DNA from: Bradyrhizobium genomosp. I (2014)
Lineage (GTDB): Bacteria; Pseudomonadota; Alphaproteobacteria; Rhizobiales; Xanthobacteraceae
Direction: 5' to 3'
Assembly: GCF_000261685.1 (NCBI RefSeq)
Contig: NZ_AJQE01000294.1
Span: 1-34,447, forward strand
Length of the DNA: 34,447 bases
Numbering within the stretch: position 1 is the first letter of the stretch; each line of letters starts with the position of its first letter. Below are positions 18,817-27,922 of this stretch, one piece after another. A program made the translations under genes and the position numbers. The notes beneath the pieces were generated by a model, which was not told the DNA's origin, ran no database searches, and was given only the letters and a program-made list of their open reading frames with translations.

Positions 18817-19875
18817 TCATTTCCGGCCCCCCTGTTGCGCCTTCGAGGCGACGAAGATGTGCCACGTCGTCAGAAACATCGCGGCGACGAGCGGGCCGAT
18901 GACGAAGCCGTTCGCTCCGAAGGTCGCGAGGCCGCCCAGAGTGGCAAGCAGCACGACATAGCTCGGCATCTGGATCGACTGGCCGACCAGGATCGGGCGG
19001 AGAAAATTGTCCGCGAGGCCAATCACGAAGGTGCCGAAAGCGAGCAGAATGAGGCCCTTCGTGACTGCGCCCGCCACGAGCAGATAAAGTGCGGCCGGAA
19101 CCCAGATCAGGGCGGAGCCGAGCACGGGCAGCAGCGAAACCAGCGCCATGAGCGCGCCCGCCAGCAGCGGCGCAGTCAAGCCGAGCAGCCAGAAGATGAG
19201 CCCGCCAAGCGCCCCCTGTATCAGGGCGACGAGAACGATCCCCTTGATCGTTCCGCGAACCGCGAGGGTGAACGCATCGAGGATCTCGGCGGTCTGGCTC
19301 GGGCGCAGCGGGAGTGCATCGCGAATGCGTGCGCTCAGGTCGTCGCCGTCGCGCAGCAGGAAAAACAGCAGGTACAGCATCACGAGCAGGCTTGCGACGA
19401 ACTCCAGCGTCAACTGACCGATGTTGATCGCATGCCCGGCCAGCTGTTGGCCGGCTGGGACGACCAGGCCCGACAGGCGTTCCTTCAGGGCCGAAAGATC
19501 CATGCGGGCCAGGCGATCTGACAGCGAAGCAGTCCAGCCAGGCAATGCGGATCTCAATTGCTGCAGCGGGTGAGCGAAACTGATCTCTCCGCTCTGAACG
19601 CGCTGATACAGCTCCCCGCCCTGGTCTATGAGCGAAGCGATGACGATCCCCACCGGGATCAGGACCATGACGATCACAACGGCGAGCGTGAAGAGTGCGG
19701 CAAGGTTGTGCTTTCCACGGAGGGTTTCCAGGGCGCGCCGATAGAGCGGTGCGAAGATGATGGCTAGCAGCAAGGCCCACAACAACGCGCCGGAGAATGG
19801 CCAGAGCACCCACCCGAACGCAACGGAGATCGCGGCGAGTAAAATGAGGAATGAGCGGTCTTCGGATGTTCTCAC
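18817..19875 (-). CDS. AI-2E family transporter (PerM/TqsA-like)
   Basis: A 352-residue membrane protein of the AI-2E transporter (UPF0118/PerM) family. Two hydrophobic segments (about 10-42) and a third (about 58-80) precede a soluble helical region (85-150), followed by five or more segments from 155 to 345. The C-terminal GFVIGPLVAAMFLTTWHIF is characteristic. Members export diverse small molecules or sodium, and autoinducer-2 transport is established for only a few, so the substrate is unknown. The start is GTG at 19873-19875, the most upstream family-like choice. It is downstream of the hybrid kinase gene on the same strand, 138 bases away. Confidence 0.88.
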   Translation of the reverse strand: MRTSEDRSFLILLAAISVAFGWVLWPFSGALLWALLLAIIFAPLYRRALETLRGKHNLAALFTLAVVIVMVLIPVGIVIASLIDQGGELYQRVQSGEISFAHPLQQLRSALPGWTASLSDRLARMDLSALKERLSGLVVPAGQQLAGHAINIGQLTLEFVASLLVMLYLLFFLLRDGDDLSARIRDALPLRPSQTAEILDAFTLAVRGTIKGIVLVALIQGALGGLIFWLLGLTAPLLAGALMALVSLLPVLGSALIWVPAALYLLVAGAVTKGLILLAFGTFVIGLADNFLRPILVGQSIQMPSYVVLLATLGGLATFGANGFVIGPLVAAMFLTTWHIFVASKAQQGGRK

Positions 19876-20013
19876 GTGTTCGCCAGCCTTTCAGTCACCC
19901 GTCGCAGGACGTCGATATCACAACATCGCGGCGGAGCGGCAAGTCACGCCGGGCCGATCACCCCGCCACGTCGCGGCAACGCGGTGGGTTTCAGTTACGA
20001 TTGCCGGCCGAGA

Positions 20014-22254
20014 TCAGGTTCCCGTGACATCCGGGACTGTCTGATGCCGGGAGGCGGCCAGCCCGGCCAGCGCCTCGTCAAGCTTCTCCCGGTCGAGCGG
20101 CTTGATCAGAAATCCGTTCATGCCCGCTTCGAAGCAGGCATAGCGATCCTCGACCAGCGTGTTGGCGGTGAGCGCCAGGATCGGCGTGTGATGACCGCCG
20201 GTGGCTGTCTCTTGCGCGCGGATGCGCTTTGTCGCCTCGATGCCGTCGAGCTGCGGCATCTGGATGTCCATCAGCACGAGATCATAGGGCGTGCCGGCCG
20301 ATGAGGCGGCGAGCCAGGATTCCAGCGCGGCCTCGCCATGGACGGCGATGACGACGCGGTGGCCGAGCTTGGTCAGCAGTGAACGCATCAACAATGCGTT
20401 GATCTCATTGTCTTCGGCGACGAGGATCGACAGGCCCTTCGGTGTCGTGCTGATGGACGCAGCCGGCGGCTCCGGCGCGAGATCGGGCGAGGCGACCTCC
20501 GGTGTCAGGGCGAGGCGTGCTGCGAGCGAAGCTGCGCGCAGCGGCTTCATGAGAAAACCGGTGAATGCCGGCGGCAGCTTTTCGTGGCGCGAGCTCGACG
20601 TCAGCAGCACGAGGCGCTGGTGTGCATGCGCGCGGGCCGCTTCGCCGAGATGGTCGGCCAAGACAGGACCGATCGCGCGATCGATCAGCACCGCGTGCCA
20701 AGAGCGTTCCGGCAGCAGCGCTTCGGCGACCGCCGCGTCCGCGACCATGCAGGTCTGGCCGCCCCAGCGCTCGAGGCGCCGCGCGATCAACGACGCCTCG
20801 ATGCCGTCGGCGACGAGGAGCAACGACTTGCCGGTGAGGTCGGGGCTCGGAAATGGCGTCTGTCCGGCGCCGGCTCGCGACGGCGGAAGCGGCACCGCGA
20901 CCTCGAAGGTCGAGCCCCTGCCCGGCTCGCTCGTGAGCGTGATCCGGCCGCCCATCCGCTTGACGATGCGCTCGCTGATGGCGAGGCCGAGCCCGGTGCC
21001 GCCATAAGTGCGGGCGACGCGCTCATCGGCCTGCTCGAACTCGCAGAAGATGCGTTGCTGGGCTTCGGCCGCGATGCCGATGCCGGTATCCCGGACCAGG
21101 AAGCTGATCTCGTTCGGCCAGATGCCGGGCTCGACGATCAGCGCGATGCCGCCGCTCGCGGTGAACTTGATGGCGTTGCCGGCGAGGTTGAGCAGCACCT
21201 GGCGCAGCCGCGCGGCGTCGCCGACCACTTCGAGCGGCAGACGCTCGTCGACATAGGCGGCGATCTCGAGCGTCTTCGCCTGCGCGCGCGGCGCGAGCAG
21301 CTCGGTGATCTCCTCGACCAGGGTCGAGAGCGCGAACGGATGCTGATCGAGGTCGAGCTTGCCGGCCTCGATCTTGGAATAGTCGAGCAATTCCTCGATC
21401 AGCGCCATCAAGGCTTCGCCCGAGGTCTTCACCGCCCTGGCATAGGTCGCCTGCTCCGGCGTCAGCGTAGTGTCGAGCAGGAGGCCGCCCATGCCGGTGA
21501 TGCCGTTGAGCGGCGTGCGGATCTCGTGCGAGGCCATCGCGAGGAAGCGCGACTTGGCGCGGTTGGCGGCATCGGCCTGGTCGCGGGCATCGGACAGTGT
21601 GCGTTCGGTCTCGGTGCGGTCGGTGACATCGCGTCCCACGCTCTGCAATTCGGCGGGCTGTCCGGCATCGAGGCGGACATAGCCCTCGCGCCAGGCGATC
21701 CAGCGCGTGCCGAGCGGGGTTGCGATCTTCTGGTCGTGGATGCGCGTGCCGTTGCTCTCGCGGGCGCTGTCGCCCTGCTCCAGCACGTCGAAATCGAAAC
21801 GCGTGCCGACCAGCGCGCTGCGCTTCTGTCCCGCGAGCGCGCAATAGGCGTCGTTGGCAAAGGTGATGCGGCCATCGGTAGCGCGCAGCACGATGAGATC
21901 GCCCTGCTGTTCAAACAGGCTGCGGGCGCGTTCTTCCGCCTCCTTCAGCTCCCAATTGCGGTCGATCAACGCCTCATTGTGGGCAGCGAGCTTGCGCAGC
22001 CGCTTGTTGACGAAGCGCAGGCGCATGCTCAGCGTCGCAAGGCCGAGGCAGGCGAGCGCGAACAGGAAGCTCGCGCCGATCGCAAAGGCGTGGGGATCAT
22101 AGCCGGAGGTGTCGGACCGGCTGCCGGACACGAAACCATAGGCTCCCCCGAACGTCGCCGAGAAGATCATGAAGGAGCGGATCGCGAAGGCGATGCGAGG
22201 GTGCTGCCGCTTGAAGCGGCGCATGCGCACCTTGATCCGGAACGTCCGACCCAT
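20014..22254 (-). CDS. Membrane-anchored hybrid sensor histidine kinase with two receiver-like domains
   Basis: A 746-residue protein. Two membrane segments (about 22-42 and 56-76) are followed by a short coiled coil (80-112) and a PAS domain (about 112-215). The HisKA box has the phospho-accepting His243 in ASHEIRTPLN. The ATPase domain has the N-box (354-366), DTGIGI (389-394) and GGTGLGLAI (418-426). A divergent receiver (about 476-585) keeps Asp525 and Lys570 but has lost one acidic-pocket residue. A canonical receiver (608-735) has EDN (614-616), Asp663 and Lys718. No HPt domain is present, so phosphotransfer to a separate HPt protein is likely. Partner and signal are unknown; no regulator gene adjoins it. 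I chose the ATG at 22254, next to the basic N-terminus; the frame is open to 22416. Confidence 0.92.
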   Translation of the reverse strand: MGRTFRIKVRMRRFKRQHPRIAFAIRSFMIFSATFGGAYGFVSGSRSDTSGYDPHAFAIGASFLFALACLGLATLSMRLRFVNKRLRKLAAHNEALIDRNWELKEAEERARSLFEQQGDLIVLRATDGRITFANDAYCALAGQKRSALVGTRFDFDVLEQGDSARESNGTRIHDQKIATPLGTRWIAWREGYVRLDAGQPAELQSVGRDVTDRTETERTLSDARDQADAANRAKSRFLAMASHEIRTPLNGITGMGGLLLDTTLTPEQATYARAVKTSGEALMALIEELLDYSKIEAGKLDLDQHPFALSTLVEEITELLAPRAQAKTLEIAAYVDERLPLEVVGDAARLRQVLLNLAGNAIKFTASGGIALIVEPGIWPNEISFLVRDTGIGIAAEAQQRIFCEFEQADERVARTYGGTGLGLAISERIVKRMGGRITLTSEPGRGSTFEVAVPLPPSRAGAGQTPFPSPDLTGKSLLLVADGIEASLIARRLERWGGQTCMVADAAVAEALLPERSWHAVLIDRAIGPVLADHLGEAARAHAHQRLVLLTSSSRHEKLPPAFTGFLMKPLRAASLAARLALTPEVASPDLAPEPPAASISTTPKGLSILVAEDNEINALLMRSLLTKLGHRVVIAVHGEAALESWLAASSAGTPYDLVLMDIQMPQLDGIEATKRIRAQETATGGHHTPILALTANTLVEDRYACFEAGMNGFLIKPLDREKLDEALAGLAASRHQTVPDVTGT

Positions 22255-22369
22255 CGCCACCGACCCTTGGCTGAAACCCGCCGCCGCGTGCGACGATGGC
22301 CCGCTGACCTTGCGAACAGCTTGAGGCTTTGGCCCTGCCTCCAAACAGGGTTGACGAGATGTTAATGCG

Positions 22370-22837
22370 TCAGAGCGAAGCGGCCTGGAGATGACGGTGG
22401 CTGCCGCGGGCGCCAACGATCAGCGCCGCCGCCTCGCGCGGCGAGAACGACTTCGAGCGCACGTAGATGCGGTAGTCCGCCGGACCTTCGGTGGAGAGAT
22501 AGATCACCTGGCCGCCGTCGACAGGCTGGGCGGCAATCGAGACGAGGCGCGTCGAGGGGGTGGCCTGACAGGAATCCGGCTCGGAACCGAGACCGCCGTC
22601 GACCACGGTGAAGTCCGCGGCGTCGGCATCGTCGGTGACCTGAACCCGCACCGTGGCCCGAGCGGGATCTTCGGTGAAGGCGACACGCACGCCGGCGGTC
22701 CAGAACAGCGACGTGAGCTCGACCGAGGTTTCGCCCACCGCGATGCAGGGATGCGAGACCGATCCGATCTCGGCGCGGGCAAACACCGCCGCCGCCAGCA
22801 GGGGAACAACCGAGGCCAGGATCTTGAAACGCAACAT
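22370..22837 (-). CDS. Exported protein of unknown function
   Basis: A 155-residue protein with a clear signal peptide (1-22, basic MLRFK start, hydrophobic core, cleavage near FARA). The mature part is rich in beta-strand-like segments and has just two cysteines (31 and 90), which could form a disulfide in the periplasm. I do not recognise the family. It lies 115 bases upstream of the hybrid kinase on the same strand and 108 bases downstream of comM. The proximity to the kinase could mean a periplasmic partner, but nothing in the sequence proves it. Confidence 0.75.
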   Translation of the reverse strand: MLRFKILASVVPLLAAAVFARAEIGSVSHPCIAVGETSVELTSLFWTAGVRVAFTEDPARATVRVQVTDDADAADFTVVDGGLGSEPDSCQATPSTRLVSIAAQPVDGGQVIYLSTEGPADYRIYVRSKSFSPREAAALIVGARGSHRHLQAASL

Positions 22838-22945
22838 GACACTCTACTCGCCGGGCCCTTGGGAACTCGGAACCGAAATGAGCGGCCCTTATGGTTTGCA
22901 GAGCGTAAAGGAAACTCGTTACCGCCGGGTTGACGCGCGGCGCGC

Positions 22946-24484
22946 TTACGCCATCTGCCGCACATCCTCCGCGAGTGCGCGGTAGGACAGCGCTTCGGCG
23001 AGATGCAACCGGCCGATCTTGTCCGCATTGTCGAGGTCGGCCAGCGTGCGCGCCACCCGCAGCACGCGGTGATAGCCGCGCGCCGACAGCCGCATGGTCT
23101 CGGCGGCATCCCGCAGCAGCTTGGCGCCTTGCGCATCCGGCTTTGCGATCTCTTCCAGCACCGAGGCGGGTGCCTCGGCATTGGTGCGGACATTTGGCAG
23201 GCCAGCATCCGCATAGCGCGCGAGCTGGATGTCGCGCGCCGCCGCCACGCGGGCGGCGACCTCGGCCGAGCCCTCCGCCGGCGGCGGCAGGATCAGGTCG
23301 GCAGCGGTCACGGCCGGCACCTCGATGCGCAAATCGATGCGATCCATCAGGGGACCGGAGATGCGCGCCTGGTAGTCGCCGGTGCAACGGTCGATGCGGC
23401 CGCGCTTGCAGGCATAGCCGGGCTCGAACGCATTGCCGCAGCGGCAGGGATTCATCGCCGCGACCAGCATGAATCGGGCAGGGTAGGTGACGCGGTGATT
23501 GGCGCGCGACACCGCGACCTCGCCGTTCTCCAGCGGCTGGCGCAGCGAATCCAGCACGCGCGGATCGAACTCCGGCAGCTCGTCGAGGAACAGCACGCCC
23601 TGATGCGCCAGCGAGATCTCGCCGGGCTTGGCGCGCGCGCCGCCGCCGGTGAGCGCGGCCATGCTGGCGGAATGATGCGGCGAGCGGAACGGCCGCCGCG
23701 CCGTCAGCGCGCCGCCTTCGATCTCGCCGGCGACGGACGCGATCATCGAAACCTCGAGCAGCTCGCCCGGCGACAGCGGCGGCAGGATCGAGGGCAGGCG
23801 CGCCGCCAGCATCGATTTGCCGGCGCCAGGCGCGCCGATCATCAGCAGGTGATGCCCGCCGGCGGCCGCGATCTCCAGCGCGCGCTTGGCGCTTTCCTGG
23901 CCCTTGATGTCGCGCAGGTCGAGCGTGAAGGCGGCGGCCTCGTGCACCTTCGGCGAGGGCCGCGACAGCACCTGCGTGCCCTTGAAATGGTTGGCGATCT
24001 GGATCAGCGAACTTGCTGCGATGATCTGGATGTCCGGGCTCGCCCAGGCCGCTTCGGAGCCGCAAGCCGCCGGGCAGATCAGCCCTTCCTCGCGCATATT
24101 GGCGCCGATCGCGGCGGGAAGAACGCCGGCCACCGGCGCGATCGAGCCGTCGAGGCCGAGTTCGCCGAGAACGGTGAAGCCGGCCAGCGCATCCGGCGGG
24201 ATCGCCCCGATCGCCGCCATCAGGCCGAGCGCGATCGGCAGGTCGTAATGGCTGCCTTCCTTCGGGACGTCGGCCGGTGCCAGATTGACGATGATCCGCC
24301 GCGCCGGCAGCGCCAGCCCCGAGGCGATCAGCGCCGAGCGCACCCGCTCGCGCGCCTCCGACACCGCCTTGTCCGGCAGGCCGACGATGGCGAAGGCCGG
24401 CAGGCCCGGGGCGACCTGCACCTGCACGTCGACCGCGCGGGCCTCGATCCCCTCAAAGGCGACGGTAGAAACCCGCTGAACCAT
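22946..24484 (-). CDS. comM: YifB/ComM-family Mg-chelatase-like AAA ATPase
   Basis: A 512-residue protein. The N-terminal ChlI-fold domain (1-175) opens with VSTVAFEGIEA. The AAA+ core has Walker A GAPGAGKS (217-224) and Walker B FLDE (299-302). A cysteine cluster (347, 349, 359, 367) suggests zinc binding, and a C-terminal Mg-chelatase-type domain ends the protein. ComM in naturally competent bacteria is a hexameric helicase promoting branch migration during integration of transforming DNA; it is widespread in species not known to be competent. The frame extends to 24580, but MVQRVSTVAF at 24484 is the family's start. It is not an enzyme of magnesium chelation despite the name. Confidence 0.93.
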   Translation of the reverse strand: MVQRVSTVAFEGIEARAVDVQVQVAPGLPAFAIVGLPDKAVSEARERVRSALIASGLALPARRIIVNLAPADVPKEGSHYDLPIALGLMAAIGAIPPDALAGFTVLGELGLDGSIAPVAGVLPAAIGANMREEGLICPAACGSEAAWASPDIQIIAASSLIQIANHFKGTQVLSRPSPKVHEAAAFTLDLRDIKGQESAKRALEIAAAGGHHLLMIGAPGAGKSMLAARLPSILPPLSPGELLEVSMIASVAGEIEGGALTARRPFRSPHHSASMAALTGGGARAKPGEISLAHQGVLFLDELPEFDPRVLDSLRQPLENGEVAVSRANHRVTYPARFMLVAAMNPCRCGNAFEPGYACKRGRIDRCTGDYQARISGPLMDRIDLRIEVPAVTAADLILPPPAEGSAEVAARVAAARDIQLARYADAGLPNVRTNAEAPASVLEEIAKPDAQGAKLLRDAAETMRLSARGYHRVLRVARTLADLDNADKIGRLHLAEALSYRALAEDVRQMA

Positions 24485-24713
24485 GCTCGAACCAGCCTGC
24501 CCCTTTCGCGCAATTAGCGGTAGCAGAGCGAGGCCGTTTGCGCAAGAACAATACGGGAACATTGTCTGGTGCCCGCGCAAGTCCTAACCGGCCGTAAACG
24601 CGACGCGGACACTACGCCTCGAATGCGACCGGCTGTCCTCAGCACATCCCAACGAATGTTCGCTACTCCTGAAGCTGCGGGATGGGCCGTGGTCTAACGG
24701 GTGAACAATTCAA

Positions 24714-24959
24714 ATGCTTGCAAATCGCCGGAGAAGCGAACGTCGGGTGTGCAGCCGGCTCGCCAAGATTCATTTTGGCGCGGGCTCGCTGCCGCGGGAC
24801 TGCACGATCACGGATATTTCGGATGGGGGCGTGAAAGTGGTGGCGGAATTCCTGGAAGTGCCGCCGCAATTCACTATCATCTTCGCGCCCGACTATTCCC
24901 GCCAGTGCCGCCTGCGCTGGCGCATCGGCTGCGAGTTCGGCGCCGAGTTCGTCGATTAG
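24714..24959 (+). CDS. Single-domain PilZ protein
   Basis: An 81-residue protein that is a PilZ domain alone. The arginine motif NRRRSERR (4-11) and DISDGG (34-39), the [DN]xSxxG-type motif, are the two cyclic-di-GMP-contacting elements. Both are present, so ligand binding is plausible. The start is ATG at 24714. It faces away from comM and precedes the tadD-like gene by 90 bases on the same strand. A link to the nearby pilus genes is inference only. Confidence 0.85.
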   Translation: MLANRRRSERRVCSRLAKIHFGAGSLPRDCTITDISDGGVKVVAEFLEVPPQFTIIFAPDYSRQCRLRWRIGCEFGAEFVD

Positions 24960-25049
24960 AGCGCGATCCGGATCGAAGGCTGCGCGTCCTTAACCGGACT
25001 TTAGCGTTAATGGGTCAGCATCTCTGATCAGTTGCCGAGTGATCAGAGT

Positions 25050-25823
25050 ATGTCCAAGCGTTCGTCCCTCGCCTTCCCCCCGGCGGGATTTCTGCTTTTC
25101 GCGCTCGTCGCGCTTGCCCTCGGCGGCTGTCAGACGACGGGCCTCGAGGACGTCACCGGCGCGCTCGGTGGCAAACCGGAAACAGCCGGCAAGGCCGACG
25201 CCAAGCCGGAGATGGACGCTTTGCGCGAGCGCTATCGTGCCAAGCCCGGCGATCCCGCCATCGCGCTCGCCTACGGCAAGGCGTTGCGCGAGACCGGTCA
25301 GCGCGCGCAGGCGGTCGCGGTGCTGGAGCAGGCCGTGCTCGGTCATCCCAGCAACAAGGCGCTGCTCGCCGGCTATGGCCGCGCGCTCGCCGACAACGGC
25401 AATTTCCAGCAGGCCTTCGACGTCCTCAGCCGCGCGCATACGCCCGAGGATCCGGACTGGCGTATCCTGTCGGCGCAGGGCGCGGTGCTCGATCAGCTCG
25501 GCCGCAACGAGGAGGCGCAGCAATATTACGCCGCGGCGCTGAAGATCGTGCCCGACGAGCCGACCGTGCTGTCCAATCTCGGCCTGTCCTATGTGCTGCA
25601 AAACAATCTGCCGAAGGCCGAACAGGTGCTCGGCCGCGCCTATCAGCGCAATCAGAGCGATCCGCGGGTTCGTGCCAATCTCGCGCTCGTGCTGGGACTG
25701 CAGGGCCGCGAGGCCGAGGCTGAAATTCTGGTGAAGGCAGATTTGCCGCCGGACCAGGCCGCGGCCAAGGTCACGGCGCTGCGGCAGCTGCTGGCAAGGA
25801 AGCAGCAGAGGGCGGACAAGTAA
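25050..25823 (+). CDS. tadD: TPR-repeat lipoprotein, TadD-like
   Basis: A 257-residue protein with a lipoprotein signal peptide (lipobox LGGC, Cys27) and tetratricopeptide repeats (about 55-230, e.g. GKALRETGQRAQAVAVLEQA and AQGAVLDQLGRNEEAQQYY). TadD is the lipoprotein thought to assist secretin assembly in Flp/Tad pilus systems, and its placement facing cpaBCDE supports that name. TPR lipoproteins are common, so the assignment depends on context. ATG at 25050 was chosen because it directly precedes the basic signal-peptide start. Its stop lies in the loop of the following terminator. Confidence 0.8.
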   Translation: MSKRSSLAFPPAGFLLFALVALALGGCQTTGLEDVTGALGGKPETAGKADAKPEMDALRERYRAKPGDPAIALAYGKALRETGQRAQAVAVLEQAVLGHPSNKALLAGYGRALADNGNFQQAFDVLSRAHTPEDPDWRILSAQGAVLDQLGRNEEAQQYYAAALKIVPDEPTVLSNLGLSYVLQNNLPKAEQVLGRAYQRNQSDPRVRANLALVLGLQGREAEAEILVKADLPPDQAAAKVTALRQLLARKQQRADK

Positions 25824-25834
25824 TCCGCCCTTTT
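25809..25834 (+). terminator. Intrinsic terminator overlapping the tadD stop
   Basis: GGGCGGA (25810-25816) and TCCGCCC (25824-25830) form a 7-bp GC-rich stem around CAAGTAA, with a further A-T pair outside. TTTT follows at 25831. The tadD TAA stop is in the loop. On the opposite strand no U-tract follows, so it should act mainly on tadD and not on cpaE. Confidence 0.8.
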
Positions 25835-25843
25835 GGTGTGCGC

Positions 25844-27133
25844 TTACGACGCCTTGCGATGCGGCGCGGAGTTGCGGCTTGACCGGCCCTTCAGCTTTTT
25901 CAGGAGCGGCTCGAGCAGCGAGCGCTTCGGCTTCTTCACTTCGCCGCGGCCGGCGAGGCGGTTTGCCATGTTTTGGAACAGAAGGGTGGTGCGGTGGGTC
26001 TTGGAGACCTCCGCGATCATCTGGCCGTTATTGGCCGCGGTCGAGAACAGCTTCGAATCGAACGGGATCACCGCGATCGGCTGACTCTCCATGGTCTTGG
26101 CGAACGCCTTGACCTCGATCTCCGCGCGCTTGTGCATGCCGACCTGGTTGAGGCAGTACAGCGGCGGCCGATCGTTCGGTCGCGCCGCCTTCAGCACGCT
26201 CAGCATGTTCTTGGTGTTGCGCAAGTTGGCGAGATCGGGCTCGGCCACGATCACGATGTCGTCGGCGTTCACCAGCGCGCGCCGCGTCCAGCCGGACCAT
26301 TGATGGGGAACGTCGAGCACGATGCAGGGCGTCGTCATGCGCAGCGTGTCGAACACCGCATCGAAGGCTTCGGCACCGAAATCGTAGACGCGGTCGAGGG
26401 TGGCAGGCGCAGCGAGCAGGCTGAGGCGCTCGGTGCATTTGGCGAGCAGGCGCTCCATCAGCGCCGTGTCCGGCCGGTCCTGCGACAGCACCGCGTTGGC
26501 GATGCCTTGCACCGGGTCCTGGTTGTAGTCGAGGCCCGCCGTGCCGAAGGCGAGGTCGAGATCGATCACGACGGAATCGAGCGCGAGGTCGCGGGCGATG
26601 GTCCAGGCCAGATTGTGCGCGACGGTGGACGCACCGACGCCGCCCTTGGCGCCGACCACCGCGATGACGCGGCCGGTGATGATGGCCTCGGAGGCCGAGA
26701 ACAGGCTGCAGATCGAGCGGACGACGTCGAGGGTTTCGACCGGCCCGACCACGTAATCGTTGACGCCGCGGCGCACCAGCTCGCGATAGGGCGCGGTGTC
26801 GTTGGGGTTGCCGATCACGACCACACGGGTGCCGGGATCGCAGACGCCGGCGAGATCGTCCAGGCCCTCGAGGATGTCGCGCGTGCCGTCGGACTCGATG
26901 ACGATCACGTTCGGCGTCGGCATCGATTCATAGACTTCGATCGCGGCGGCGAGGCCGCCGTCCCTGGCGGTGAGGTGCGCCTTGGCGAGCCGGCGGTCCT
27001 GGCCAGCCGCGGTCACCGCTTTGAGCGTCTGCTCGGTCTCGCAAAAGGCTTGCACCGAAATGCGAGGAACCGGCGCAATGTGTTCCTCGGGGTGTCGCGG
27101 ATCGTCCGCGTCTTCGTCGTGGAGCCGTGTCAT
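25844..27133 (-). CDS. cpaE: Flp/Tad pilus assembly ATPase CpaE (TadZ)
   Basis: A 429-residue protein. An atypical receiver-like domain (about 25-148) precedes a MinD/ParA-type ATPase with the deviant Walker A GAKGGVGAST (161-170) and DLDLAFG (191-197). CpaE/TadZ proteins mark the pole and place the Tad secretion machinery. The frame is open well upstream, but the ATG at 27131-27133 overlaps the cpaD stop (ATGA), as expected for a coupled pair. In complete loci cpaF, tadB and tadC follow; here cpaE is the last gene and faces tadD across 20 bases. Confidence 0.93.
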   Translation of the reverse strand: MTRLHDEDADDPRHPEEHIAPVPRISVQAFCETEQTLKAVTAAGQDRRLAKAHLTARDGGLAAAIEVYESMPTPNVIVIESDGTRDILEGLDDLAGVCDPGTRVVVIGNPNDTAPYRELVRRGVNDYVVGPVETLDVVRSICSLFSASEAIITGRVIAVVGAKGGVGASTVAHNLAWTIARDLALDSVVIDLDLAFGTAGLDYNQDPVQGIANAVLSQDRPDTALMERLLAKCTERLSLLAAPATLDRVYDFGAEAFDAVFDTLRMTTPCIVLDVPHQWSGWTRRALVNADDIVIVAEPDLANLRNTKNMLSVLKAARPNDRPPLYCLNQVGMHKRAEIEVKAFAKTMESQPIAVIPFDSKLFSTAANNGQMIAEVSKTHRTTLLFQNMANRLAGRGEVKKPKRSLLEPLLKKLKGRSSRNSAPHRKAS

Positions 27134-27861
27134 CTGCCGGTATCGCTGAGTTTGGCCTTGTCGGCGTCGGGGTTGGGAGTCGCGATCGCGGTGCCTTTGC
27201 GATAGCGCTCGAAGGCGATGTCGCGCCGTGCGGTATAGGCCGGCGTCTCGGCGCGCGGCTGCTCGAGGTCGGCCGGGTTGTCGATCATGGCCGCGAGATT
27301 GCGCTGGCTGGCGCAGCCCAGATTGAAATAGGGCCGGTTCTCGTTGTAGCCGGGGTCGAGGATGTTCGGACCAACGTCTTCCGGCCACAGCCCGCAGGGG
27401 CCGGCCACTGCGCTGATCTTGGAATAGCTCAGCCGGATCGTCGGCAGCAGCCCGGGATCCTCGGGACGATAGGGATGCTGGACGATGGCACGCGACGGCA
27501 CGCCGCCGGCTGCGAGCACGGAGCGGATTTCCTGATAGGTCGCCGCCGCCGCGCGCGAATTCGTGGTGTCGGTGGGCACGTCGACGACGACGGAGCCGGT
27601 GCCTTCGCGCACCCAGTCCCGGGCGATGCCCGCGACGTCCGCATGCTGTGCGGCCGAGAGGCCGCCTCTCGACTTGCCGACGAAGATCACGATCGACTTC
27701 CTGCCTTCCTGCACCGCGATCGGGTGGCGCTGGCGATAGTCGGTCGGCACCGTCTGGGTGACGATCTCGGTCGTGTTGCAAGCGCCGAGCATGACGGAGA
27801 GCCCCGCCAGTGCCAGCGCGATCCGCAAATTGCGACGTCGATCGGCTGATGTTGTCGTCAT
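27130..27861 (-). CDS. cpaD: Flp/Tad pilus assembly lipoprotein CpaD
   Basis: A 243-residue CpaD-family protein with a lipoprotein signal peptide (LGAC, Cys28). TDYRQRHPI, the SVVVDVPTDT strand and the C-terminal NFGC-like NLGCASQRNLAAMIDNP are family features. CpaD is an outer-membrane-associated lipoprotein of the Tad secretin complex. I chose the ATG at 27861, next to the basic signal-peptide start; the open frame reaches 27990 but runs over the 3' end of cpaC. It sits 61 bases after cpaC. Confidence 0.92.
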   Translation of the reverse strand: MTTTSADRRRNLRIALALAGLSVMLGACNTTEIVTQTVPTDYRQRHPIAVQEGRKSIVIFVGKSRGGLSAAQHADVAGIARDWVREGTGSVVVDVPTDTTNSRAAAATYQEIRSVLAAGGVPSRAIVQHPYRPEDPGLLPTIRLSYSKISAVAGPCGLWPEDVGPNILDPGYNENRPYFNLGCASQRNLAAMIDNPADLEQPRAETPAYTARRDIAFERYRKGTAIATPNPDADKAKLSDTGR

Positions 27862-27922
27862 CGCCTGGTCCCCTCTTGCCTGTTTCTTGCCCGTTTCCCG
27901 CTCGGTCCCCAAACCGTTCACT

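Noticed and set aside
20584..22365. 593-codon plus-strand frame opposite the hybrid kinase
   Set aside because: The kinase on the minus strand has all catalytic motifs in order. The antisense translation has biased composition and no recognisable domain.
22946..24484. Magnesium chelatase involved in bacteriochlorophyll synthesis
   Set aside because: The domain order, length and N-terminus are those of YifB/ComM. No other photosynthesis gene is present in the window.
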